Assembly: GCA_963765625.1 (NCBI GenBank)
Contig: CAVXXD010000012.1
Coordinates: 62,001 to 126,000 of the forward strand
Reading direction: 5' to 3'
Length of the DNA stretch: 64,000 bases
Source: CAVXXD01 sp963765625
GTDB taxonomy: Bacteria > Actinomycetota > Geothermincolia > Geothermincolales > Geothermincolaceae
Shown here: positions 21,322 to 32,694 of the stretch, in pieces
Layout: each line of letters starts with the position of its first letter
How positions within the stretch are numbered: position 1 is the first letter of the stretch
Notes under the pieces: model-generated
Told to the model about the DNA's origin: nothing
The model's input: only the letters and a program-made list of their open reading frames with translations
The model's database searches: none
Translations under genes and position numbers: made by a program

Positions 21322-24300
21322 ATGGGTGAGGGTCACGGCAGGTTGAACATGTATGTGCGGGCGGGTTTCTTCGCGGTCATAGTGCTTGTGGCCTGTTCGC
21401 TGCTTTTGACGGGCGCGCCGGGTGTTTCGGTGGCCCAGACGGTGATCGCCACCGCACCGGTGGGCGACAACCCCTTAGGTGTGGGCGTAAACCCCGCCAC
21501 CAACAAGGTCTACGTGGCGGATTGGGGGCTCAATGACGTATACGTTATAGATGGAGTCACTGACACGGTAACGGCGACCATTCCGGCAGGTCTTGGCCCC
21601 TCCGGCATAGGCGTAAACCCCACCACCGACAAGGTCTACGTGGCGAATGACTCCAGCGACAACGTATCCGTGATAGACGGCGCCACCAGCACGGTTATCG
21701 CGACCATTCCGGTGGGCGATATGCCCAATGGCCTGGGGGTCAACACCAACACAAACATGGTCTACGTGTCGAATTACTACAGCGACAACGTATCCGTGAT
21801 AGACGGCGCCACCGACACGGTGATAAACATCATCACGGTAGGCTCCAGGCCCAGGGGCGTTGGCGTCAATCCCACCACCGACAAGGTCTACGTGGCGAAC
21901 GACTCCAGCGACAACGTATCCGTGATAGACGGCGCCACCGGCACCGTTTCGGGAACCATACCGGTGGGTGATGTCCCAACCGATATCGGCCTCAATCCCA
22001 CCACCAACAAGGTCTACGTGGCGAATGCGGGCAGTGATGACGTATCCGTGATAGACGGCACCAGCGACGCGGTGATAACGACCATACCGGTTGGCAGTCA
22101 ACCCTATGGTGTCGACGCCAATCCCTTCACTAACCAGGTCTACGTGGCCAATACGATCAGTGATGACGTATCCGTGATAGACGGCGCCTCCGACACGGTG
22201 ACTTCGACCGTCACGGTGGGCGACCTCCCCTATGGCATCAGCGCCAACCCGGTTACCGCTAAAATATATGTAACGAATGTAAACAGTGATGACGTAACCG
22301 TGATATCCGACATACCTGTTCCCGCCACCTCGGGCATCAGCCCCGATCATACCGCGGCCGGTGGGGGTGGCTTTACCCTGACCGTCAACGGCAGCGGCTT
22401 TATCGGCGGCTCCGAAGTAAGGTGGAACGGCAGCAGCCGCGCCACCACCTACGTTTCCGACACCCAGCTGACGGCCGCGATCACGGCTGCCGACATAGAG
22501 GTCGCGGGCACCGCGGACGTGACCGTGTTCAACCCCGCGCCGGACGGGGGAACGTCCGGAACCCAGGTCTTTACCGTAACCCCAACCGTCACCTCCATCG
22601 ACCCGGCGATCGGCATCAATGAAGGTACGATAAGCATCACCGACCTGGCTGGGACCGGATTCTACGGCACCCCCACGGTAACCTTGAGCAAGCTCGGCCA
22701 GCCGGACATCACCGCCACAAACGTAGTTGTCGTCTCGTCAACCCGGATAACCTGCGACTTCGATCTTACCGGCGCGGTGACGGGCACCTGGGACGTGACG
22801 GTCACCAACCCCGACACCCAGAGCGCTACCCTGAGGTTCGGCTTCCGGGTGATGCTGGGATGGGGCTCCCTCCAGTCGTGGGGTTATAACAGTACTGGTG
22901 TGGTCAGCAACACCCCCGCTGGAAACGACTTCGTGGCGGTGGGCGCGGGCGGCTGGGGCGGCCACGCCGTGGCTCTGCGCTCGAACGGCAGCCTGGTGAG
23001 CTGGGGCAACCAAACATCGGTTCCTTCCGGCAACGATTTCGTAATGCTTTCGGTGGGACAGGACCACAACCTGGCCCTGCGCTCCAACGGCTCCATAGCT
23101 GCCTGGGGGAGCTACGATTATTACGGCATGATCTCCAACACTCCCGCCGGCACGGGCTTCGTAGCCGTGGAAGCGGGAGAATGGCACAGCATGGCCCTGC
23201 GCTCCGACGGGTCCATAGCGGCCTGGGGAGACAACTCATACGGCCAGCTAAACGTCCCCGCCGGCAACGATTTCGTGGCCCTGGCGGCGGGAGGGATGCA
23301 CTGCGCGGCCCTGCGCTCCGACGGCTCCCTGGTTAGCTGGGGATACAACGGTGGCGGCCAGGTGACCAACACCCCCGCCGGCAACGACTTCGTGGCTGTC
23401 GCGGCAGGTACCTGGAACAGCATGGCCCTGCGCTCGGACGGCTCCCTCGCGGTCTGGGGAAGTGGTTCCCCCACGCCTGCCGGCGCCTACAAGGCCATGG
23501 CGGGGGGATATTTCAACCTCGCCGTCAGGTCTGATGGCTCCATAGAGACCTGGGGGTCATCGAACAATTACGGCCAGCTCAACGCTCCAGCCGGCAACGA
23601 CTTCCTGGCGGTCACCGCCGGGCATGCCACTGGTGTAGCCCTGGCCCAGCACCCTGCGCCCACCGTCACTTCCCTCGACCCGGCGATCGGCACGAACGAA
23701 GGCACGGTAAGTGTCACGAATCTGGCCGGGACCGGCTTCTATGGCACTCCCACCGTCACCCTGAGCAAGCTTGGCCAGCCGGATATCGCCGCCACCAACG
23801 TGGTGGCCGTCTCGCCGACCCGGATTACCTGCGACTTCGACCTCACCGGCGCGGCTCCCGGAACCTGGGACGTGACGGTGACCAATCATGACAACCAGAG
23901 CGCCACCCTCAGGTTCGGTTTCCGGGTGCAGTCGGCCCCCGGCTCCATCGTCTCCTGGGGAGACGACTCCGGTCATCAGCTCAGCGACGCCCCGACAGCC
24001 CTGGATTTCGTCCAGGTGGCGGGAGACCTTGCTTACGGGCTCGCTCTTAAAGAAGATGGCTCGATTGCGGCCTGGGGCGACGACACTTTCCGACAGGTGA
24101 GTGATGCCCCAACCGGAACGGGCTACATTGCCGTCGATTCCGGCTGGGCATTCGGGCTCGCGCTTACGGCTGACGGCTCGATCGTGGCGTGGGGAGACGA
24201 CGCTTACCGACCAGGTCAAGGATGCCCCGGCAGGAAACGGCTTCGTTGGAATAGCCGGGGGTATGTCTCACGCCGTGGCCCTGAAGAGCGACGGTTCCCT

Positions 24301-27300
24301 GGTCTCGTGGGGCGACGATGGTTATGGAAAGGTCAGCGGCACTCCCGCGGGCAACGACTACGTCGCGGTGGCCGCCGGCCAGGTGCACAGCATGGCCCTC
24401 AAGTCGGACGGCTCGATAGTGGCCTGGGGAGAGAACACTTACAGCCAGTGCGACGTCGCCGCGCCCAACTCCGGGTTCACCGCCATATCGGCCGGTGTAT
24501 GGCAGAGCCTGGGCCTGCGCTCCGACGGCTCTCTGGCCATCTGGGGCTATACCGGTGACGGCATGTGGCCCGTACCTGCCGGCAATGATTTTGTCCAGAT
24601 ATCGTGTGGCGCATGGTACAACCTGGCGCTCAAGTCGGACGGCACCATTGCCGCCTGGGGCAACAACGACCAGACCCAATGCCAGGTCCCCGCAGGCAGC
24701 GATTTTACCGAGGTCGCAGCCGGCGGCGCATTCGGGCTGGCGCTCTGTCCCCCATACGAGATCAACGCCACGGTCCCGGGCGGGTACGGATCGGTAGACC
24801 CGGTCTCTCAATTGATCGGGTACGGCCGGGACGCTGTCATCGACCTGGCCCCGGACCCCGGTTACTTCATTTCTTCTCATTATCGACAACGGGGCGCTGC
24901 AGGCGTTATCCGACCCTTACAACATAGGCGACGTCAAGGAAGACCACGAGGTGACGGTTCACTTTTCCCCGCTGACGGTCCTCTCCATCGGTCCGAGGTT
25001 CTCCGGCAATGCGACGTCGATCACAGGCGCGACCCTCACGGGGCAGAACTTCATTGACGGCGCGACCGTCAGGCTGACCCGCGCGGGCTCGGACGATATC
25101 GCAGCCACTAACGTCATCTGGGTCTCGAGCACTGAGATCACCTGCGACTTCGACCTCACCGGCGCAGTCAGCGGCGCCTGGAACGTGGTCGTTACCAACC
25201 CGGACGCCATCAGCGGCCAGCTCACCAACGGCTTCTTCGTGGGAACCATGTCCGGCTGGGGCTGGGGCTACAACTTCTTTGGCGAGTGCAATGTGCCGGA
25301 CGGAATTGATTTCGTCGCAATATGCGGCGGCTATTACCACTCACTCGCACTTCGCTCGGACGGCTCCCTGGTTTCCTGGGGCAATGACGGAGAGGGCGAA
25401 GTCAGTAACACCCCTGCCGGCAATGATTTTCTGGCGGTTTCCTCGGGCGCCTACCACTCGCTGGCCCTCAGCTCTGACGGCACCATCGCCGCCTGGGGCT
25501 CGAACGGCGATGGGCAGTGCAACGTCCCTGCCGGTAACGACTTCGTAGCGATCGCTGCCGGCTACAGCCACTCGCTGGCCCTGCGCTCCGACGGTACCGT
25601 CGCCGCCTGGGGTAATAACGGCAACGGCCAATGCAACGTTCCCGCCGGTAACGACTTTGTAGCCATTGCCGGCGGCGCCTACCACTCGCTGGCCCTCCGC
25701 TCCGACGGCACCATCGCCGCCTGGGGCTCCAACAGTAACGGGCAGAGCAATGTACCCGCAGGCAACGACTTTGTAGCCATTGCCGGCGGCGCCTACCACT
25801 CTCTGGCCCTCCGCTCCGACGGCTCCCTGGTCTCCTGGGGATACAACGGTAACGGACAGGTCAGTAACACTCCTTCAGGTAGCGACTTCATCGAGATCGG
25901 ATGTGGCCCAAGCGCTTACCACTCGCTGGCCTTGCGCTCGGACGGCTCCATCGCTGCCTGGGGCTATAACGCCAACGGGGAATGCAACGTGCCAGCCGGA
26001 GATGATTTTGTGCTGGTAGCCGCAGGCGGCAATCACTCCCTGGCCCTTTGCCGTCCGTATACCGTCACAGCTTCCGTGGGCGGATCCGGCCTCGGCGGCA
26101 GCGTCGACCCGTTGTCCCAGCTGGTGGGTTACGGCCGCACGGCCCAGATCGACATCATCACCGACGCGCGTTGGCACATGGTCAGCCTGACCGACAACGG
26201 TGCGCCTCAGGCGCTGACCGGCACGTACGTCATCCCCAACGTGCGTGAAGACCACGAAGTAGTGGTGACCTTCGCGGCCGAGATAGCAGTGACAGTCAAC
26301 GGCGGCCACGGTACGGTAGACCCCGCCTACCAGGAAGCGGTCAGCGGGAGCGACGCGGTCATCGACCTGCTTCCCGACCCCGGCTATCACGTCACCTTTA
26401 TCAGTGACAACGGCATGCCCATGCCGCTTTCCGACCCCTACGTGATACCGGCAGTTGACGGTCCCCACGACGTGCTGGTGGTCTATTCCATCGGCGAGGT
26501 CAACGTCAACGCCTATGTCACCGGTGGGCATGGTTCGGTCAGCCCGGCGGGCCAGAGCGTGACCTACGGCGGGATCGCGACCATCGACATCACCCCCGAG
26601 TCCGGCTACATGATCGAGAGCGTCACCGACAACGACGTTCCCGTAGCCGGTCCCTTCACCGCTCCCTACACCTACACCATCGACCCGGTAACCGAGGTCC
26701 ACAACGTGGTGGTGACTTTCGCCGCGTCCTCTTACGACGTCAACGCCACGGTCTTCTTCGGGGGCGGGGACGTGAACCCGGCCTACCCAGAGCGTGGCCT
26801 ACGACGGCACCGCTTCTATCGACCTGATCCCCGACACCGGTTACCACGCCTCCTACATCCTGGACAACGGGGCGTCGGTCGCGGTGGCCGATCCTTACGT
26901 CATCAACAACGTCACCGAGGTGCACGACGTCGTCGTCTTCTTCGAGCTGGACACTTACACCATCACGGCTTCGGTGGACGGCAACGGCAGCGTGAGCGGC
27001 GCGGGCGATTACCAGTACGGTTCCACCGCGACGTTGACCGCCACGCCGGACGCGGGATGGAGCTTCGTCAACTGGACCGAGGATGCCGGCGGAACAGTGG
27101 TCTCGACAGACGCGGCCTATTCCTTCACCGTCACCGGCGACTTGGACCTGACGGCACACTTCACCTACCCCTGGGTCAACTCGATCGCGCCGAGGTACTC
27201 GCGGCACCCGGCCCGGTGAGCATCAGTGCTCAACGGTTCGGGCTTCGCTGCCGAGGCTAACGTCAGGCTGACTCGCATGGGCTCGGCGGACATCGTCGCC

Positions 27301-30300
27301 ACCAACGTGGTGGTGGTCTCTCGCCACCCGAGATCACCTGCGACTTCGACCTCACCGGCACGGCTACCGGGGCCTGGAACCTGGTCCGTCACCAACCCGG
27401 ACGGCGGCAGGAACTTACCTGGCCGACTGCCTTCTTCGCGGGGGGAATGTCCGGCATCGGCTGGGGCTACAACGGCTCAGGCCAGACCAGCTTCCCCGAC
27501 AGTAACGATTTCGTCCAGGCGTCGGCGGGCGACAATTTCTCCCTGGGCCTGCGTTCGGACGGCTCCATCGCCGCCTGGGGCGATAACGGATACGGCCAGC
27601 TCAGCGGCAGGCCCACCACCAATGACTTCGTCCAGGTGGCGGCGGGCTCCGCTCACTGCCTGGCCCTGCGCTCGGACGGCACTCTGTATTCCTGGGGCTA
27701 CGATGTAGACCGCCAGGTCAGGGATACCCCCACGGACTCGGGCTATGTGGCCATAGCGGCGGGTATGTACCACAGCCTGGCCCTGCGCGCGGACGGTTCA
27801 ATGGTCGCGTGGGGGCTCAACGGCAACGGGCAATGCAACGTCCCCGCCGGCACATACTTGAAGATGGCTGGGGGCAACTGGCACACCCTGGCTGTGCGCG
27901 CGGACGGATCCCTGGCCGCGTGGGGCTACAACACCAGCGGCCAATGCAACGTCCCTGCCGGGACCGACTTCGTGGAAGTGGACGCAGGGGCCTCCCACAG
28001 CATGGCCCTGTGCTCGGACGGCTCGATTGCCGGCTGGGGAGACAACACTGACGGCCAGTGCAACGTCCCCGCGGGCAACAACTTCACCACGGTGGCCTCG
28101 GGGCAGATGCACGGCCTGGCCGTGCGTTCAGACAGCAGTGTGGCTGCCTGGGGCTACGACGGAAGCGGCCAGGTCAGCGGCACACCCACCGACAAAGACT
28201 ACGTCGCGATATCCGGAGGCGCCTGGGACAGCCTGGTGCTTTGCCGCCCATTTGAGGTAACCGCCTCGGTCGGCGGCGGAGGCGGCGGAGCGGTCGACCC
28301 GGACTCTCAGCGAGTGGGCTACGGGCGTGACGCCACCATCGACCTGCTCCCGGATGCGAACTACCATGTCGCGGCCATAACCGACAACGGGGTGCCTCAG
28401 ACCGTAGCCGACCCCTATGTTGTCAGTAACGTCAGGGAGGCTCGCGACGTGGTGGTGGACTTCGCCTTGGATACCTATATGATCACCGCCTCGACTGCCG
28501 GCAACGGCAGCGTGGACGGAGCCGGGTTGTATGATTATGGTTCAATCGCGACGCTCACCGCCACTCCGGACATTGGCTGGCACTTCGTCAACTGGACCGA
28601 CTCGGTCGGGGAGGTCTCCACCGATCCGATCTTCTCCTTCACCGTCACGGGTGACTGGGACCTCACCGCTCACTTTGCCATCGATACCTTCGCGGTCAAC
28701 GCCTCGGTGTTCTACACCGACCACGGCACAGTGGACCCGACTACACAGACCATCGACTACGGCAGCCCTGCCAGCATCGACCTGATCCCAGCCGTTGGCT
28801 ACCATGCCTCCTACATCCTGGACAACGGGATGCCGGTGACCGTGGCCGACCCCTACGTCATCGCGAGCGTCACCGAGGCCCATAACGTCATCGCCTTCTT
28901 TGCACCTAACCCCTATACCATCTCTGCCTCGATCGATCCTGCCGGCAGCGGAAGCGTGAGCGGCGCGGGCACCTACGACTACGGCTCAACCGCCAACCTC
29001 AACGCCATGCCCGCCGCCGGCTGGCACTTCGTCAACTGGACCGAGGGCGGGACGGAGGTCTCCACCGACGCCGCCTACTCCTTTACCGTCACCGGCGACC
29101 GCGCCCTGGCGGCCCACTTCGCCACCGCGGTGGTCATCTCGGCCATGCCCAAGTACTCGGGCGATGCCAGCTCGGTGCACCTCGCCGATCTACACGGCTC
29201 CGGCTTTCTGCCGGGGGCGACGGTCAGACTGACCCGCGCCGGTTCCACCGAGATAAACGCCACCGGTGTCGTGGTGATGTCCGACACACAGATAGCCTGC
29301 GACCTCAACCTGTCCGGCGCGGCCACCGGGGCCTGGAACGTTACGGTCACCAATCCGGACGGCGGCAGCGGCTACCTGGCCAACGCCTTCTTCGTAGGGA
29401 TCATGTCCGGAACCGGCTGGGGTTACAACTACTATGGTCAGTGCGACGTGCCTGATAGCAACGACTACGTCCAGATAGCGGGAGGCGAAGGGCACAGTCT
29501 GGCCCTGCGCTCCGACGGCTATCTGGCTGCCTGGGGTGACGACACCTATGGCCAGGTCAGCGGCGCACCCACCGGCCCCGGCTTCGTGTCGGTGGCCTCG
29601 GGCTACTATCACAGCCTGGCCCTGAACTCCAGCGGCATCATCGACGCCTGGGGGTTCAACGACGACGCCCAGGTCAGCGGCGCACCCACCGGTCCCGGTT
29701 TCGTGTCGGTGGCCGCGGGCGGCTACCATTCCATGACCCTGCTGGCGGACGGCTCCATCCTCTCTTGGGGCAACGACGACTATGGCCAGGTCAGTAATAC
29801 ACCCACCGGCAACGACTACGTCCAGATAGCGGGAGGCGAAGGGCACAGCTTGGCCCTGCGCTCTGACGGCTCCATCGTGGGATGGGGCCTGGACAACTTC
29901 GGCCAGGTCAGCAACACCCCTGCCGGCAACGACTTCGTGGCGGTAGCCGGAGGGTTCTTCCACAGCCTGGCCCTGCGCTCCGACGGCTCCCTGGTCGCCT
30001 GGGGATACGACGATAACGGCCAGGTCAGCAACGCCCCTGCCGGCAACGACTTCGTCCAGATATCAGCGGGCGAATGGCACAACCTGGCCCTGCGCTCCGA
30101 CGGCTCCCTGGTCGCCTGGGGATACGACGATAACGGCCAGGTCAGCAACACCCCTGCCGGCAACGAGTTCACGGCCGTATCCGGGGGTGGCGCGCACAGC
30201 CTGGCCCTCTGCCGTCCTTACGAGGTCAACGCATCGGTGGGAGGCGGCGGGGGCGGCATGGTCGACCCGGAGGCCCAACGGGTGGGCTACGGTCGTGACG

Positions 30301-32558
30301 CCACTATCGACCTATACCCCGACACCAACTGGCACGTGGCGGGCATAACCGACAACGGGGTGCCCCAGGCGCTGGACAACCCCTACACCATCTACAGCGT
30401 GACCCAGGCCCACGACGTCGAGGTGACCTTCGCCCTCGATACTTACGACATCACGGCTGCCGTCGACGGCAGCGGCAGCGTGGACGGCGCCGGCACTTAC
30501 GGGTGGGGAACCGAAGCCACCCTCACCGCCACCCCGGACACCGGCTGGCACTTCGTCAACTGGACCGACCCGGTAGGGGAAGTCTCCACCGACCCGATCC
30601 TCTCCTTCACCGTCACCGGCGACTGGGACCTCACCGCCCACTTCGCCATCGACACCTTCGACATCAACGCCTCGGTCTACTACACCGGCCACGGCACGCT
30701 CGACCCGGCCACCCAGACGGTGGACTACGGCTCGACCGCCACCATCGACTTTACCCCTGAAACCGGCTACCACGTCGCCTACATCCTCGATAACGGAATT
30801 CCGCGGACCGTCGCCGACTCCTACGTCATCCCGGCCGTGGCGGCCGATCACACCGTCATCGTCACCTTCGCCATCAACACCTATACCATCGGCGTGACCT
30901 CGGCAGGCCATGGCACGGCCAGCGGGGGAGGAGTCTACGAGCACTTCGAAACCGCCGAACTCACCGCCACCCCGGACACCGGCTATCACTTCGTCAACTG
31001 GACCGAGGGCGGAACGGAGGTGTCCGTCGACCCGGCCTACTCCTTCATCGTAACCGGCGCCCGGGACCTGACGGCCCACTTCGCCATCAACACCTACGCC
31101 GTGACCGCGTGGGTAGCGGGCAGCGGCGGGACCGTCTCCCCGGCTACCCAGACGGTGGACTGGGGTACGGACGCCGCCATCGACATCACGCCGGCGGCCA
31201 GGTACCACATCGCTTCCATTACCGACAACGATGTATCGGCCGCCGTCTCCAACCCCTTCGTCATTGGCAACGTGACCGAAACCCATAACGTCGCTGTCAC
31301 CTTTGCCCCCGACACCCGGACCTGGTACCTGGCCGAGGGCTGCACCGCCGGCGGCACTGAGACCTGGGTGCTGGTGGAGAACATCAACCCCACCCCGGTG
31401 GAGCTGAACATCACCTTCGCCACGGCCGAAGGCCTGGTGGCCCCGGCCGAGTTGCAGGGCTACGAGCTGGCCGCGAACACCCGTGCCTCCTTCAACGCCG
31501 GCTCCTACGCCGTATCCTACGACCTCTCCACCACCGTGGCGGCCAACGGGGGCAACGTGGTGGTGGAGCGGGCCATGTACGGGGCGGAGAGGACCTGGGC
31601 CACCGCCTCCATCGGCTCCGAGAACCCCGCCGGCACCTGGTACCTGGCCGAAGGGTGCACGGGTGAGGGCTTCGAGACCTGGGTGCTGGTGATGAACCCT
31701 GGGGACTCGGCGGTCACCGTGGACCTGACGCTGATGACCGGGGCGGGCGAGCAGGCCCCGGCCGGCCTGCAGGATGTCGCCATTCCGGCCAACTCCCGTA
31801 AGAGCTTCAACCTGGGCGAATACGTCACCGACTACGACGTATCAACCCTGGTCGGCGCGAGCGGCGACGTGGTGGCCGAGCGGGCCATGTACGGCAACGG
31901 CCGGGCCTGGGCCCACGACTCCATAGGCACCTCCACCACCGCCCCCCTCTGGTACCTGGCCGAAGGGTGCACGGGTGAGGGCTTCGAGACCTGGGTGCTG
32001 GTACAGAACCCCGGCGCGGCCGCCGTCACCGTGGACCTGACGCTGATGACCGGGGCGGGCGAGCAGGCCCCGGCCGGCCTGCAGGATGTCGCCATTCCGG
32101 CCAACTCCCGTAAGAGCTTCAACCTGGGCGAATACGTCACCGACTACGACGTCAGCACCCTGGTCGGCGCGAGCGGCGACGTGGTCTGCGAGCGGGCCAT
32201 GTACAACACCGAGCGCACCTGGGGCACCGGCTCCATCGGGGCCGTTACGCCCGCTTCCACCTGGTACCTGGCGGAAGGCTCCACCGGTGCGGGCTTCGAG
32301 ACCTGGGTGCTGGTACAGAACCCTGGCGCTTCCGCCGTCACCGTGGACCTCTCCTTCATGACCTCCACCGGGCTGGTGGCCGGTCCCCAGGACGTGACCA
32401 TCCCGGCCGGCTCGCGTAAGAGCTTCAACCTGGGAGACTACGTCACCGATTACAACGTCTCCACCGAGGTCACCGCCTCCGGCGGTGTGGTCTGCGAACG
32501 GGCCATGTACGGCGCGGGCCGCACCTGGGCTCACGACTCGGTAGGTTACACTCCCTGA
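21322..32558 (+). CDS. Giant secreted multi-propeller surface protein C (a few frameshifts)
   Basis: About 3,745 residues. The ATG at 21322 follows AGGAGG and begins a signal peptide ending near GVSVAQ; an upstream in-frame ATG (21223) lies inside the leader and is rejected. A seven-repeat YVTN-type propeller follows (42-residue units, VNPxTxKVYVANxxSDxVSVIDG; 21.4-22.3 kb), then two IPT domains. Five RCC1-like blocks of exactly seven repeats start near 22.86, 23.94, 25.25, 27.45 and 29.40 kb, separated by IPT and InlB-type repeats. Four C-terminal modules run from 31.32 to 32.55 kb. Frame breaks are seen at about 24.21, 24.88, 26.79 and several within 27.20-27.45 kb; the ORF from 27447 is therefore internal. 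It is a paralogue of B from the first IPT/RCC1 unit to the C-terminus. Propellers suggest binding; the ligand is unknown. Confidence 0.82.
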
Positions 32559-32580
32559 AACGTCCTGCTGGAAAGAAGCA

Positions 32581-32614
32581 AGAGGCCCCGGTTCTCCGGG
32601 GCCTCTTTTCTTTC
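32581..32614 (+). terminator. Rho-independent terminator of gene C
   Basis: An 11-bp perfect stem (AGAGGCCCCGG / CCGGGGCCTCT) with a TTCT loop is followed by TTTCTTT. Confidence 0.9.
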
Positions 32615-32694
32615 AGGTGTACGACGCCCGGTATATGGGAATAAATCTCAGCAGACCTAATGGGCAAAGGGTATCGAGAAAAGGAGTGGGCTCA

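Noticed and set aside
11300..32500. CRISPR-like array
   Set aside because: The periodic repeats are codon-periodic protein repeats of variable sequence, not identical direct repeats with unique spacers.
27447..32558. A separate gene starting at 27447
   Set aside because: Its first residues (SGIGWGYN) match the internal FFVGTMSGTGWGYN junction of other blocks. There is no signal peptide or ribosome site; several indels just upstream explain the break.
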